Origin: Acidobacteriota bacterium
GTDB lineage: Bacteria; Acidobacteriota; Terriglobia; Acidiferrales; UBA7541
DNA length: 61,220 nt
Reading direction: 5' to 3'
Assembly (NCBI GenBank): GCA_021324935.1
Contig: JAJPIE010000032.1
Span: 1 to 61,220 of the forward strand
Part shown: positions 47,366 through 56,449 of the stretch, in pieces
How the letters are laid out: each line of letters starts with the position of its first letter
How positions within the stretch are numbered: position 1 is the first letter of the stretch
Program-made: the position numbers and the translations under genes
Notes under the pieces: generated by a model
What the model was told of the DNA's origin: nothing
The model's database searches: none
Seen by the model: the letters and a program-made list of their open reading frames with translations, nothing else

Positions 47366-48265
47366 ATGACAAAATTGCGTGTCGTTGTCTCGCTCCCCAA
47401 TGACAACGCGTATCAGCACGCGCAGGCCGCCGTGGCGAAAGCGACTGGCGAACTCCTCGGGCTGGAGCTCCAGGTGCTTCATGCCAACGACGACTCCATC
47501 ACCCAAAGCCAGCAACTTCTCGAGGTGATTCAATCGCGGCCGGATAGCCGCCCGCATGGATTGCTGGTGGAACCCGTAACGGCAACCGGCTTACGCCGCG
47601 TCGCGGAAGCCGCCGTCACCGCCGGCATCGCCTGGGTGATCAGCAACAGCGATGTCGACTATATCCGGCAGCTTTCGAAAATCTCGAAGGTCCCGGTTTT
47701 TACCGTCAGCCAGGGGCAGAACGAAATCGGCCGCCTGCAGGGCAAACAGATGACGGCGCTGCTGCCGCAGGGCGGCAACGTACTGATGATTGAAGGGCCG
47801 GGCATAAGTTCGGTTTCTCTGCAGCGCCATGAAGGCATGGAGACGGCTCGGCCGCGCAATGTGCAGCTCACCACGCTGCGCTGCAAATGGAGCGAAGACA
47901 CCGCGGCGCAAAGCGTCGCCGCATGGCTCCGCCTGGCGACCTCGCGCCCCGAAAAATACCACCTGATTGCCGGGCAGACCCACGAGCTGGCGCTGGGTGC
48001 GCGCAAGGCGTTCCAGAATCTCGACAATCCCGAACAAACCAAAAAATGGCTGGAGCTGCCGTTTCTCGGAATCGGTATTGCCAACCAAGTGAAGCCACTG
48101 GTGGACCGGCGGATTCTGACAGCGGCGGTGGTCACCTCGGTGACCATGGAACTTGCCTTGCGGCTGCTGGTACGCGCGCTGGAATCCAAGGTCCAGCCTC
48201 AGGAACGCAGCACCGTCGAAGTATCCTCCTATCCCGATCTCGAAAAGCTAACCCCAAAATCCTAG
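47366..48265 (+). CDS. Type 1 periplasmic-binding-fold (sugar-binding-like) protein without signal peptide
   Basis: A 299-residue protein, MTKLRVVVSLPNDNAYQHAQ, similar to the ligand-binding domain of ribose-type or LacI-type proteins: SRPHGLLVEPVTATGLRRVA, AGIAWVISNSD, GRLQGKQMTALLPQGGNVLMI and ILTAAVVTSVTMELALRLL. There is no signal peptide, no lipobox and no helix-turn-helix, so it is probably cytoplasmic and not a classical transporter component or repressor. An in-frame upstream start at 47351 lies inside the inverted repeat. Confidence 0.6.
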   Translation: MTKLRVVVSLPNDNAYQHAQAAVAKATGELLGLELQVLHANDDSITQSQQLLEVIQSRPDSRPHGLLVEPVTATGLRRVAEAAVTAGIAWVISNSDVDYIRQLSKISKVPVFTVSQGQNEIGRLQGKQMTALLPQGGNVLMIEGPGISSVSLQRHEGMETARPRNVQLTTLRCKWSEDTAAQSVAAWLRLATSRPEKYHLIAGQTHELALGARKAFQNLDNPEQTKKWLELPFLGIGIANQVKPLVDRRILTAAVVTSVTMELALRLLVRALESKVQPQERSTVEVSSYPDLEKLTPKS

Positions 48266-48337
48266 CCGCGCGGCGCGCCGCAGCCGGTCAGGCGATCCCG
48301 TACAAAGCGCCAGCAAGTTTGGCGTGAAAGCCTCGGT

Positions 48338-48373
48338 GCCGGTTGAAGACACCGGCCTCCTTCGGCCTCTTTT
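48338..48373 (+). terminator. Candidate terminator between convergent genes
   Basis: GCCGGT (48338-48343) pairs with ACCGGC (48351-48356), loop TGAAGAC. A short TCTTTT tract lies about 10 nt further on. It sits between the binding-protein gene and the YCII remnant, where a terminator is expected. Weak by spacing. Confidence 0.4.
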
Positions 48374-48786
48374 CATTCCTGCGCCAGCGATTCCGGCTTT
48401 AACCGGAACCCTCCGTCTTCCATGGGGTAATCCTCGGGGCCGAACATCTGGCGAATCTCCGTCTCGCCTTCCCAGGCCGGCCAATATCCGCGGTGAAGTT
48501 CCATGAATTCGCGCGCGCTTTCCACGGCCGCCGCTTTGGTCGCAAATTCCATGATCGCCTAGCCGCCGACGACCTCTCTCGTTTCCGTGAACGGACCATC
48601 GGAGACAGCGAGCGTGCGGTGGGAAACGCGCACGCGCGTGCTCGCGGCGCTCGGCGCCAGGCCGCCGCTCGCGATCATTTGCCCCGTTTGTTGGCCTTTC
48701 TGATTCATCGCCGCGATCGCTTCCATCATCTCTTTCGGCGGAGTTCCCGAGTTTTCCGCGGATTTCACCAGTATCAGGAATCGCAT
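48373..48786 (-). pseudogene. YCII-related (DGPF-type) protein interrupted by an amber codon
   Basis: One frame of 138 codons starting MRFLILVKSAENSGTPPKE. SDGPFTETREVVGG is the family signature; the next codon is TAG (48559-48561), where relatives usually have Tyr or Phe. The frame then continues AIMEFATKAAAVESAREFME, RGYWPAWEGETEIRQMFG and ends KPESLAQE. The rest is intact, so a single-base change (TAT or TAC to TAG) or a read error is the likely cause. The first piece of 75 residues is only half a domain. Confidence 0.65.
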
Positions 48787-49396
48787 CGTTGCTTCCTTTC
48801 GGATTGCATTGGCGGGCGCGTGCTTTCCCCTGGAAGCTCCCGCAATATTTCCTTGTCGAACAATCGGCGTTGAATTCGACAAGCAAGCTATCGCCCCGCC
48901 GCATGTTTGTTCGGCTTGGACCTTTTGAACCTCGATCCCTGCGCCCATTGTCCGGGCCTGGTTACCAGAGATGCCGGAGGCATTGCAGTACGGGAGCCAG
49001 CGAGGTCAGCGTTCGGTAGCATTCGAAAAACTGCGCAAGATCCAGAAGCCGTCCGGCGAGGTTCCTTCCCGTTTCCAGCAGCAGAAAAAGCGCTAACCGC
49101 TGCAGTTCGCCAAGGAAGCCACAAACGAAATGCCCCGGCAGCGATGCTGCCCGTTGCCATATCCCATTGCCGAGCAACACGATGCTAGGATATACGGGCG
49201 CCCATCCGTGTCCATGGAAAGTTCTTGCTCCACCTTGCGGTACGACCATGACTGCCTCCCGGCGAATTGCCTTTCTACCTGTTAGACGAACAGGAAGCGG
49301 AAAAATCGACCTTCCGGAAGGGGGTGGGAGGCGGCAAACGGACAGGCGTAAGCCAGGGTGAGCGCAATGCGCCCGCTAAATCGGAGTGAACCGCGC
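48787..49396. other. 610-bp region without a convincing gene
   Basis: Only short ORFs (under 100 codons) in several frames, none with family motifs, a good SD or consistent codon use. A minus-strand 95-codon ORF at 48962-49249 is hydrophobic in its middle but not recognisable. Together with the broken YCII gene this looks like a decaying stretch. Confidence 0.4.
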
Positions 49397-49666
49397 TTAG
49401 CGCGCCTTATAAGAGAACGGTAGCGGCTCGGCGTTCCACCCGCGGATGGAAGCGGGCGAAATCAGGCTGGGTGTGCTTTTCGGCGAATTTTCGCTCATCA
49501 GCAGCGAATAGCCGTTGGCGAGGTACGAGGGAATATCTCGGTAATCCGTGATTGGGATATAGGGGCCCGATTTGCCCAACTGGACGTGGTAGCGATTGTC
49601 CTTAAACCGGTGTGGGACAAGTCGCGTTCCGGCCCGTTTTCCGCGCATCACCGTTGCGAAAAGCAT
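49397..49666 (-). CDS. Hypothetical small protein
   Basis: An 89-residue ORF, MLFATVMRGKRAGTRLVPHR, with a balanced, soluble composition (KDNRYHVQLGKSGPY, YRDIPSYLANGYSLLMSE). No signal peptide, helix-turn-helix or metal motif. No family recognised. Kept because the region has no competing frame and the composition is protein-like. Confidence 0.4.
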   Translation of the reverse strand: MLFATVMRGKRAGTRLVPHRFKDNRYHVQLGKSGPYIPITDYRDIPSYLANGYSLLMSENSPKSTPSLISPASIRGWNAEPLPFSYKAR

Positions 49667-49889
49667 CCGCCACCTCCAGCCGGCAGTTGTGAGGCGGCAA
49701 TTCTACGGACCCGCCGTGTGCGCGGTAAGTAGCCTGTCTGTGGAAATTTGTGCATGCCTGTGCATGATTGTGGAGCCGTGACCCCTCCAGTGTGTCCCCC
49801 GCGTGTGAGTTCCGCAACGACCTTTGGTAAACTTGGACGGGTGGCTGTTTCCCGCCGGTAGTGCTTGTAACTACAGACGCGAGGATTGC

Positions 49890-50771
49890 ATGGCGATTCA
49901 AATAGTCGGCGTAATCGGGTGTGGCCTGATGGGCTCGGGCATCGCGCAGGTGTGCGCGCAGGCAGGTTTCCCAACCGTGGTGCGCGAAGTGAGCGCGGAG
50001 CTTGTGGAAAAAGGTCTGAAAGGCATCGAGAAAAATCTGGCGCGGCTGGTGGAAAAGGGCGCACTCACCGATGCCGCGCGCAACGAAGTCCGCGGCCGTC
50101 TGAAAGGGACCACTTTGCTTGACGATCTGAAGGACTGCGACTTGATCGTCGAAGCCATCATCGAGCAATTGCCGGCGAAGCGCGAGCTCTTCGGCGCGCT
50201 CGACAAGCTTTGCCCGCCGCAAACGATTTTTGCCAGCAACACCTCCTCGTTGCCGATCATCGAAATCGCCGCTTCCACCGGACGCCCGCAACGCTTCGTG
50301 GGCCTGCACTTTTTCAATCCCGTGCCGGTGATGAAACTCGTGGAAGTGGTGAAAACCATCGCCACCGATTCGGCGGTGTACGAAGAGATGGTCGCCTTTG
50401 GCGCGAAGCTCGGGAAGACTCCCGTGCGCGCCAACGATGGCGGCGGCTTCATCGTCAATCGCCTGCTGGTACCTTACCTGCTCGATGCCGTGCGCGCGCT
50501 GGAAGAAGGCGTCGGCTCGGTCGAGGATATCGACAACTCGATGAAGCTCGGCTGCGGCTATCCGATGGGGCCGTTTACACTGCTCGATTTCGTCGGCCTG
50601 GACACCACCTATTACATCTCGCAAATCATGTTCGACGAGTTCAAGGAAAAGCGCTTCGCCGCGCCCCCGCTGCTGAAGCGCATGGTGCTTGCCGGATGGA
50701 ACGGGAAAAAATCCGGCCGCGGCTTTTACGATTATGCGGATCCCGCCAATCCGAAGCCCATGCAACTCTAA
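49890..50771 (+). CDS. 3-hydroxybutyryl-CoA (3-hydroxyacyl-CoA) dehydrogenase
   Basis: A 293-residue NAD-dependent enzyme. The Rossmann loop is GVIGCGLMGSGIAQVCAQAG. Catalytic residues are in FASNTSSLPI (Ser, Asn) and LHFFNPVPVMKLVEVV (His), and the C-terminal domain shows GGGFIVNRLLVPYL and KLGCGYPMGPFTLLDFVGLD. ATG 49890 is preferred over 49824, which adds a non-family tail; GAGGA precedes it by 5 nt. The enoyl-CoA hydratase follows after 9 bp, so the pair likely works in beta-oxidation or butyrate-type metabolism. Confidence 0.93.
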   Translation: MAIQIVGVIGCGLMGSGIAQVCAQAGFPTVVREVSAELVEKGLKGIEKNLARLVEKGALTDAARNEVRGRLKGTTLLDDLKDCDLIVEAIIEQLPAKRELFGALDKLCPPQTIFASNTSSLPIIEIAASTGRPQRFVGLHFFNPVPVMKLVEVVKTIATDSAVYEEMVAFGAKLGKTPVRANDGGGFIVNRLLVPYLLDAVRALEEGVGSVEDIDNSMKLGCGYPMGPFTLLDFVGLDTTYYISQIMFDEFKEKRFAAPPLLKRMVLAGWNGKKSGRGFYDYADPANPKPMQL

Positions 50772-50780
50772 GGAAGGATC

Positions 50781-51563
50781 ATGGCCTACGAAAATCTGCT
50801 TTACGAAAAGAAAGACGCCATCGCGTGGATTACCTTCAACCGGCCGAAGGTTTTGAACGCTCTGAACCGCAAGACCATCGAGGAGTTTCAGCACGCGCTG
50901 CTCGATGCGCGCGACGACGCCTCCGTGCGCGTGTTGATCCTCACCGGCTCCGGCGAGAAAGCGTTTGTCGCCGGCGCGGACATCAACGAACTGGCGCAGC
51001 AGACTCCCGTGAACGGCAAGGAGTTTTCCCTCTTCGGCCAGGGCGTGTTTCATCTGCTGGAAACTATGGGAAAACCCTCGATCTGCGCCATCAACGGCTT
51101 TGCGCTCGGCGGCGGTTGTGAACTGGCGCTTTCCTGCTCGATTCGCCTGGCCGGCAAAAACGCCAGGCTGGGCCAGCCGGAAGTGAAGCTGGGCATTATT
51201 CCCGGCTACGGTGGATCGCAGCGCATGGCGCGGCTCTGCGGCAAGGGCGTGGCGCATGAACTTTGCCTCACCGGCGAAATGATCACCGCCGAAGAGGCGC
51301 GGCGTATCGGCTTGGTGAATCACGTTTACGAGCCGGCCGAGCTTCTGCCCGCAGCCGAGGCCATGGCCAAAAAGATTATCGAGAAAGCGCCGCTGGCCGT
51401 GAAATACTGCATGGAAGCCATTGAGCGCGGCGTGGAAATGCCGCAAGAAGAGGGGCTCTTCCTCGAAGCGTCGCTCTTCGGCTTGTGCTGCGCCACCGAA
51501 GATATGCGCGAAGGCACAAAAGCGTTTTTGGAAAAGCGAGTTGCGACGTTCAAGGGGAACTAG
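50781..51563 (+). CDS. Enoyl-CoA hydratase/isomerase (crotonase) family
   Basis: A 260-residue enzyme with oxyanion-hole segments KAFVAGADINEL and INGFALGGGCELALSCSIRL. Glu residues in GQPEVKLGIIPGYGGSQRM match the hydratase pair. AAGxMAKKI-like AEAMAKKIIEKAPLAVKYCM and the C-terminal TEDMREGTKAFLEKR are typical. Acts on crotonyl-CoA or longer enoyl-CoA, next to the dehydrogenase. AGGAAGG precedes the ATG. Confidence 0.92.
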   Translation: MAYENLLYEKKDAIAWITFNRPKVLNALNRKTIEEFQHALLDARDDASVRVLILTGSGEKAFVAGADINELAQQTPVNGKEFSLFGQGVFHLLETMGKPSICAINGFALGGGCELALSCSIRLAGKNARLGQPEVKLGIIPGYGGSQRMARLCGKGVAHELCLTGEMITAEEARRIGLVNHVYEPAELLPAAEAMAKKIIEKAPLAVKYCMEAIERGVEMPQEEGLFLEASLFGLCCATEDMREGTKAFLEKRVATFKGN

Positions 51564-51564
51564 T

Positions 51565-51582
51565 GTGGCAAAGGCATTCCTT
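51565..51582 (+). repeat. Dispersed short repeat, copy 3
   Basis: GTGGCAAAGGCATTCCTT, about 15 of 18 bases like copies 1 and 2, in direct orientation right after the enoyl-CoA hydratase stop. It is followed by CCTGTGCGGCC. Confidence 0.45.
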
Positions 51583-51653
51583 CCTGTGCGGCCGATCAAC
51601 CTGCCAGGCCCTGGCGAGCACAAGATTTTCTGTGCGACCCGGAAGTGAGGAAC

Positions 51654-52169
51654 ATGATCCAACCGGCAAAATTAGATGGAGGACTTGGTGCCGCGGGTTT
51701 GCGCTTCGGCATCGTCGTCAGCCGCTTCAACAGCTTCATCACGGAACGCCTTCTGCAAGGATCGCTCGATGCTCTCGAGCGCGGCGGCGCCGCCGGCAAG
51801 GATGTGGATGTGGTCCACGTCCCGGGTTCGTTCGAATTGCCACTGGCTTCCAAGAAACTCGCGGCCACGGGACGTTACGACGCTCTGATTGCCATCGGCT
51901 GCATCCTGCGCGGCGAAACCGCGCATTACGATTACGTCTGCTCGGAAACGGCGCGCGGCCTGCAACTCGCGCAAATGGATACCGGCATCCCCGTGATGTT
52001 TTGCGTGCTCACCTGCGACACGCTGGAGCAGGCCATCGACCGCGCAGGCCTGAAAGGCGGCAACAAAGGATTTGAGGCCGGGCTCGGTGCGATCGAGATG
52101 GCGCGCCTGTCCCGCGCGCTGCGCGGCCCCGCCAAAGCTTCCGGCAGCGGCAAGAGACGGCGCAGATAA
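51654..52169 (+). CDS. ribH: 6,7-dimethyl-8-ribityllumazine synthase
   Basis: A 171-residue riboflavin-pathway enzyme starting [12 protein letters not shown]. Motifs: [32 protein letters not shown] and [20 protein letters not shown] with the catalytic His. The C-terminus has a lysine/arginine-rich tail (SGKRRRR). A ribH-nusB pair is a common gene order. GAGG sits 4 nt before the ATG. Confidence 0.95.
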   Translation: MIQPAKLDGGLGAAGLRFGIVVSRFNSFITERLLQGSLDALERGGAAGKDVDVVHVPGSFELPLASKKLAATGRYDALIAIGCILRGETAHYDYVCSETARGLQLAQMDTGIPVMFCVLTCDTLEQAIDRAGLKGGNKGFEAGLGAIEMARLSRALRGPAKASGSGKRRRR

Positions 52170-52170
52170 C

Positions 52171-52578
52171 GTGTCGCTGCGTTCCAAATCCCGCGAATTC
52201 GCCATGCAGATGCTCTTTCAGTGGGACATGAGCCGGCAGCCCACCGCGAGACTCGAAGCCATATTCTGGAAGACTGCCAAGGCTGCCGAGCCAACGCGCG
52301 CGTTTGCGAATCAACTTTTCGAAGGCGCAGCCCGCGACACTGCGGCCCTTGAAGAATTGATTTCCAAACACGCCGCCAACTGGCGCCTCGATCGCATCGC
52401 CGCCATTGACCGCGCCATCCTGCGCCTGGCCCTGCACGAATTGCGCGCCACGGACACGCCGGCCAAAGTCGTCATCAACGAAGCCGTGGAACTCGCTAAA
52501 AAATATTCCTCGGAAGATGCCGGCGGTTTCGTCAACGCCATCCTCGACGCCTACCGAAAGTCCCTGCCAGCCAAGTGA
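52171..52578 (+). CDS. nusB: Transcription antitermination factor NusB
   Basis: A 135-residue all-helical protein from GTG 52171, one base after the ribH stop (VSLRSKSREFAMQMLFQWDM). FANQLFEGAARDTAALEELI, WRLDRIAAIDRAILRLALHE, AKVVINEAVELAKKYSSED and FVNAILDAYRK are the NusB core. It works with NusE in rRNA antitermination. The longer frame from 52072 lies inside ribH and is rejected. Confidence 0.95.
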   Translation: MSLRSKSREFAMQMLFQWDMSRQPTARLEAIFWKTAKAAEPTRAFANQLFEGAARDTAALEELISKHAANWRLDRIAAIDRAILRLALHELRATDTPAKVVINEAVELAKKYSSEDAGGFVNAILDAYRKSLPAK

Positions 52579-52737
52579 TTTGTTCTCTGGGACCGCGAAT
52601 CGCATTGCGCCGCTATTCCGACGTTGTGCAACGCGAATGGCCAAAAAATCTGAGTCTTGAAGACAAGGAGGGACTCTACCCTGGCCCCGTGAACCCACTA
52701 GATTCACTGACTTCGGCCGGACGCAATGCCTGCGGAT

Positions 52738-53685
52738 TTACTTGCCTGCGAGCGGGTGCTCTTGAAAGAACTCCCACATCTGCCGAGTCGCGTCGATGTT
52801 GCGGCTGTAAGGACCGAGCAGCCATTCCGCCGCCACCCGCCTGCCGCCCGGCCATTGATGGCCTTCTCCCTGAATTGCGTAGAGCTCCACATCCGCATTC
52901 TCAGCGCAGTTGGTGTATTGCAAGCGCGTGACGTTGGCAGCGATGGAGGCTTCGAGCGGACTGGGACCACACTGGTTCCGCTTCGACCAATTCGCGAAGA
53001 AATCCGGAATGCTTGGAAAAGCGCCGCCGGCAAGTTTTGAATAGCCGCCCTTGTACGGACAAACTGGATCGGCGGTTCCATGGAAGGCAATCACGGGCAC
53101 TGGCCGATGGTCCGTGCACCAGCTCCATCCAGGATCAAGGCCGGCCGAAATCAGCCCCACAGCCGCGATCCGATCCGAAAGCGTGCAGGACACCACAAAC
53201 GCCATGCCTCCGCCGTTCGACATACCGTTCGCGTAGATGCGAGCCTTGTCGATATTGTAGGCGCCCTCCAGCTTATCGATCAGCGCGGTTATGAAAATCA
53301 CATCGGGCATGCGATCGGGTGTTTCGCTTCCCGCCATTTCCCAGGATTTTGAACCGAAACCGGTTCCCTGAGGGTAAGCCACGAGGAACCCCTGCTCGTC
53401 GGCCACCTGGTTCCATTGGCTGATGGCCATCGCGGCGCTATCCCAAGACATCGAAGTGTGCAGCGTAATCACCAGGGGCGCCGGTTTGGCCGGGTCGTAG
53501 CTCTTTGGGACGTACAGCAGGTACTCTCGCTTTTCGCCGGAGGCGAAAATTGTTTGGGTGACGGCGTTCGTACGATTCGGAAAGTAGAACACGGAGTAGA
53601 AAAATCCCACGAGGAGCAAGAGCAATGCGATGGGCGCGGCAATCAGAACCAGCACTGCCCGGATGACGATTTTCCTGAGGTTCAT
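52738..53685 (-). CDS. PHB depolymerase/LpqC-type esterase
   Basis: A 315-residue alpha/beta hydrolase with an N-terminal membrane anchor (VIRAVLVLIAAPIALLLLLV). Catalytic residues are visible: Ser in ANGMSNGGGMA, Asp in FHGTADPVCPYKGG and His in EGHQWPGGRR. The block PLVITLHTSMSWDSAA and QGFLVAYPQGTGF match the poly(3-hydroxybutyrate) depolymerase-like family. It may act on polyesters or acetyl/feruloyl esters on the cell surface; PHB as substrate is only suggested by the beta-oxidation-type genes nearby. Confidence 0.8.
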   Translation of the reverse strand: MNLRKIVIRAVLVLIAAPIALLLLLVGFFYSVFYFPNRTNAVTQTIFASGEKREYLLYVPKSYDPAKPAPLVITLHTSMSWDSAAMAISQWNQVADEQGFLVAYPQGTGFGSKSWEMAGSETPDRMPDVIFITALIDKLEGAYNIDKARIYANGMSNGGGMAFVVSCTLSDRIAAVGLISAGLDPGWSWCTDHRPVPVIAFHGTADPVCPYKGGYSKLAGGAFPSIPDFFANWSKRNQCGPSPLEASIAANVTRLQYTNCAENADVELYAIQGEGHQWPGGRRVAAEWLLGPYSRNIDATRQMWEFFQEHPLAGK

Positions 53686-53746
53686 GGCCTTCCTTGAACA
53701 AACTGCGGGTGATATCCAAATCCGCGACGTGGCCCGGCGCTCCAGC

Positions 53747-54628
53747 CTACGTGCGGATCACGCCTTCGAATACTTTCACGGCGGCGCCGCTGACGCGCGG
53801 CGTCAACTTTTTGCCGGACTGTGAAACTTCTACTTCGATCTGACTGGGCCGCCCCATCTCCACCCCTTGCGTCACGTTCAGCGTGTGCCCCGCCCCCAAT
53901 TTTCCGTGCTTCACCAGATACGCGCCCAGCGAGCCCGCCGCGGAGCCCGTGGCCGCGTCTTCGTACAGTTCCCACGGCATCATGCCGCGCGCATGCGCGG
54001 AAGAATTGCCGCCCAGTGCAAAGCAATATGCCAACGCCCCCTGCTTTCCGAATAGCCGCGCGAGCTCCACGATGTTCATCTGAATCCGGCCGAGCGCCTG
54101 GCGATTTCGCAACGGCACCATCAGGTTGAAGATTCCCGTGGACACAAATTCCGGCTCGAGCGCGGGATCAAAATCCTGAAGCGACAATCCCAGCGCTTCC
54201 GCGAGTTTCTTTTTATGAATTTTCGAAGCTCTGAAGGCAGCTTCCTTTTGCGTCATGGTCACGCGCTGCGGCCGCCCATCCTTGAAGCGGATCTCCACCG
54301 GCAGGATGCCTGCGCCGGTCTGCTGCATCACGTGCACGCCGCCTTCCTGCGCGGGCACCACGCCGAGTCCCGCCAGCAGGAACCACGTTCCAATCACGGG
54401 ATGCCCGGCGAGCTTCAACTCTTCCTTCGTCGTGAAAATGCGCAAGCGGGCCAGGGCGCGGTCGTCCGTCGGTTTTTGCACGAAAACCGTCTCCGACAAA
54501 TTCATCTCCCGTGCGATCGCCAGCATTTGATCGTTGGAAAGTCCGTCGCCGTCCGTAATTACGGCCAGCGGATTGCCCTGGAAGCGCGTGGTGGTGAAAA
54601 CGTCGAGCGTGTAGAAGCGGTGTTGCAT
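53747..54628 (-). CDS. PhzF-family isomerase
   Basis: A 293-residue protein, MQHRFYTLDVFTTTRFQGNP, with the conserved catalytic Glu in REMNLSETVFVQKP and the mirrored half of the diaminopimelate-epimerase-like fold (MPWELYEDAATGSAAGSLGA). The first half ends ELKLAGHPVIGTWFLL. PhzF proteins isomerise hydroxyanthranilate-type or related substrates; there are no other phenazine genes here, so the substrate is unknown. Confidence 0.85.
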   Translation of the reverse strand: MQHRFYTLDVFTTTRFQGNPLAVITDGDGLSNDQMLAIAREMNLSETVFVQKPTDDRALARLRIFTTKEELKLAGHPVIGTWFLLAGLGVVPAQEGGVHVMQQTGAGILPVEIRFKDGRPQRVTMTQKEAAFRASKIHKKKLAEALGLSLQDFDPALEPEFVSTGIFNLMVPLRNRQALGRIQMNIVELARLFGKQGALAYCFALGGNSSAHARGMMPWELYEDAATGSAAGSLGAYLVKHGKLGAGHTLNVTQGVEMGRPSQIEVEVSQSGKKLTPRVSGAAVKVFEGVIRT

Positions 54629-54668
54629 GGGTGGATCGATCCTTCAGCCGAACTGCCAGCCCGCTATT

Positions 54669-55028
54669 CTATATCCGTTCCAGGCGGCTTACCGTTCTCT
54701 CATTTTGAATATTGCCGGTGTTTCGCGTCGTGCGCGGTTCGATGAGGACAATGTGCGCTTCCTCGTCCGCCACGGGGCAGTGCTCCACGCCGCGAGGCAC
54801 GATCACGAATTCTCCTGCCTGCACCACTGCTTCGTGATCTCGGAATTTCATGCGCAGCGTGCCCTGCACCACCAGGAACATTTCGTCCTCGTTGTCGTGG
54901 TGGTGCCACAGGAATTCGCCCTTGAGTTTAACGGCTTTTACCTGGCAATCGTTGATTTCGCCGATCACGCGCGGGTTGCAGTAATCCTGGAACTTCGCGA
55001 ATTTGTCCCGAAGATTCACGGTTTGCAT
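54669..55028 (-). CDS. Small cupin-domain protein
   Basis: A 119-residue single-domain cupin from MQTVNLRDKFAKFQDY. Metal motif one is FLWHHHDNEDEMFLVVQG and motif two is AGEFVIVPRGVEHCPV with the second His. A metal-dependent enzyme or regulator; the family includes many functions and none is indicated by neighbours (phosphohexomutase upstream, 11 bp apart; PhzF downstream, 40 bp). Confidence 0.85.
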   Translation of the reverse strand: MQTVNLRDKFAKFQDYCNPRVIGEINDCQVKAVKLKGEFLWHHHDNEDEMFLVVQGTLRMKFRDHEAVVQAGEFVIVPRGVEHCPVADEEAHIVLIEPRTTRNTGNIQNERTVSRLERI

Positions 55029-55039
55029 GGAACGCCTCC

Positions 55040-56449
55040 TTAAATTGCCTGGATCGCAGCGACCGCCGCATCCAGCACGCGGCGGGTTAGTTCTGGCCGC
55101 GGCGTTTCGGCATAAACGCGCAGAAGGTTTTCCGTGCCGGAGGCCCGTACCATCACCCATGTGGTTCCGCCGAGATACAGTTTGATTCCGTCGAGACTCT
55201 CGCGCCGGGTGATTTCCCAGCCATCTAGTCGCTTCGTTTTCTCGCTCCTGAAGTATTCGATGCCTTTTTCCTTTTGGCCGCGGTGGACGTCCAGATCGAT
55301 GCGCCCATAGTGAAATTCGCCGAATTCCGCGTGCAGCGCAGCGATCAGTTCTCCGAGCGATTTCTTGTGCCAGGCCATCAATTCGGCAAGCAGCAGCGCG
55401 GAAACCGTGGCATCCCGCTCCGGCAGATACAGGCTGGTGCCGATGCCGCCGCTTTCCTCCCCGCCAATCAAAATGTTTTGTTCCAGCATCAGTTCGCAGA
55501 TGTATTTAAAGCCCACGGGAACTTCGTACAGCCTGCGGGCATATTTGGCGGCCAGCTTGTCGATCAGTTTCGTAACGGAAAATGTTTTCGCGATGCCGCC
55601 GGCCAATTGGCGCGTGCCGATCAGGTGCCAGGCCATCAGCGCAAAAATCTGGTGCGGATTGACGAACGAGCCGTCGCGGTCGATCGCGCCGATGCGGTCT
55701 CCGTCGCCGTCGGCCGCAAAGCCCGCGTCGTATTTTCCGGCGAGGACCGCTTTCCGTAGCGCGCCGATATGCGGCTCGATGGGCTCCGGATTTACGCCGC
55801 CAAAGCGCGGATCGCGCGTCCCGCGAATTTCGTCACACGCCACGCCATTGCGTTCGAATAAAGTTTTCAGCACGCCCGCCGCGGAGCCATGCATGGAATC
55901 CACCACAAAGCGGAACTTCGCTTCCCGCAAGCGTCGCCAGTCGATCAACTTTTCAACGGTATCGAGGTACGCTGCACGGGGTTCGAGGAGTTGGATTAAT
56001 TCCTTGCGGGGCGGCAAAGACGGCGCTTCGCACGCCAGCACGCCCTCGAGTTCTTTTTCGATTTGCGCGACGATCGTGGGCAGCGCGCTGCTGCCATAGC
56101 TGGCCTTGTATTTGATCCCATTCCAGTTGGACGGGTTATGGCTCGCGGTGATTACCAGTCCCCCTGCCGCCCGGCGCTGGCGCACCAGCAGAGAGATCGC
56201 CGGAGTGGGACAGGGCTTGTCCGCGAGCCACACCCGCGTTCCCGTCGAGCTAATTGCCTCGGCGACGACGTTCGCGATTTTGTCGGACTCGCGGCGATGA
56301 TCGTAACCCACCAGCACGCCCCTGCGCGCGTCTTCTCCGCGCACGACGTAGCGCGCAATCGCCATAGCCACAATCCGGGCGTTCGATTCGTTGAAATCTT
56401 CGCCGATGATGCCGCGCCATCCATCGGTGCCAAATTTGATTGGAGTCAT
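55040..56449 (-). CDS. Phosphoglucomutase/phosphomannomutase family
   Basis: A 469-residue alpha-D-phosphohexomutase starting MTPIKFGTDGWRGIIGEDFN. The four active-site loops are present: phosphoserine loop VITASHNPSNWNGIK, metal loop AADGDGDRIGAID, sugar-binding loop IGGEESGGIG and phosphate loop VMVRASGTENLLRVY. Interconverts hexose-1- and 6-phosphates. It could feed mannose-1-phosphate to the guanylyltransferase at 58561, but glucose specificity cannot be excluded. Confidence 0.92.
   Translation of the reverse strand: MTPIKFGTDGWRGIIGEDFNESNARIVAMAIARYVVRGEDARRGVLVGYDHRRESDKIANVVAEAISSTGTRVWLADKPCPTPAISLLVRQRRAAGGLVITASHNPSNWNGIKYKASYGSSALPTIVAQIEKELEGVLACEAPSLPPRKELIQLLEPRAAYLDTVEKLIDWRRLREAKFRFVVDSMHGSAAGVLKTLFERNGVACDEIRGTRDPRFGGVNPEPIEPHIGALRKAVLAGKYDAGFAADGDGDRIGAIDRDGSFVNPHQIFALMAWHLIGTRQLAGGIAKTFSVTKLIDKLAAKYARRLYEVPVGFKYICELMLEQNILIGGEESGGIGTSLYLPERDATVSALLLAELMAWHKKSLGELIAALHAEFGEFHYGRIDLDVHRGQKEKGIEYFRSEKTKRLDGWEITRRESLDGIKLYLGGTTWVMVRASGTENLLRVYAETPRPELTRRVLDAAVAAIQAI

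Noticed and set aside
48559..48561. Pyrrolysine at the TAG of the YCII gene
   Set aside because: The family has an aromatic residue here, pyrrolysine use is rare, and no pyl genes are seen. A point change is simpler.
48962..49249. 95-codon minus-strand ORF
   Set aside because: No SD, no recognised family, and overlapping ORFs of similar length occur in other frames.
49602..51662. A 686-codon minus-strand ORF
   Set aside because: It is antisense to the 3-hydroxyacyl-CoA dehydrogenase and enoyl-CoA hydratase genes; GC-rich codon use leaves the opposite frame open. The protein has no family motif and is rich in His/Arg/Gln.
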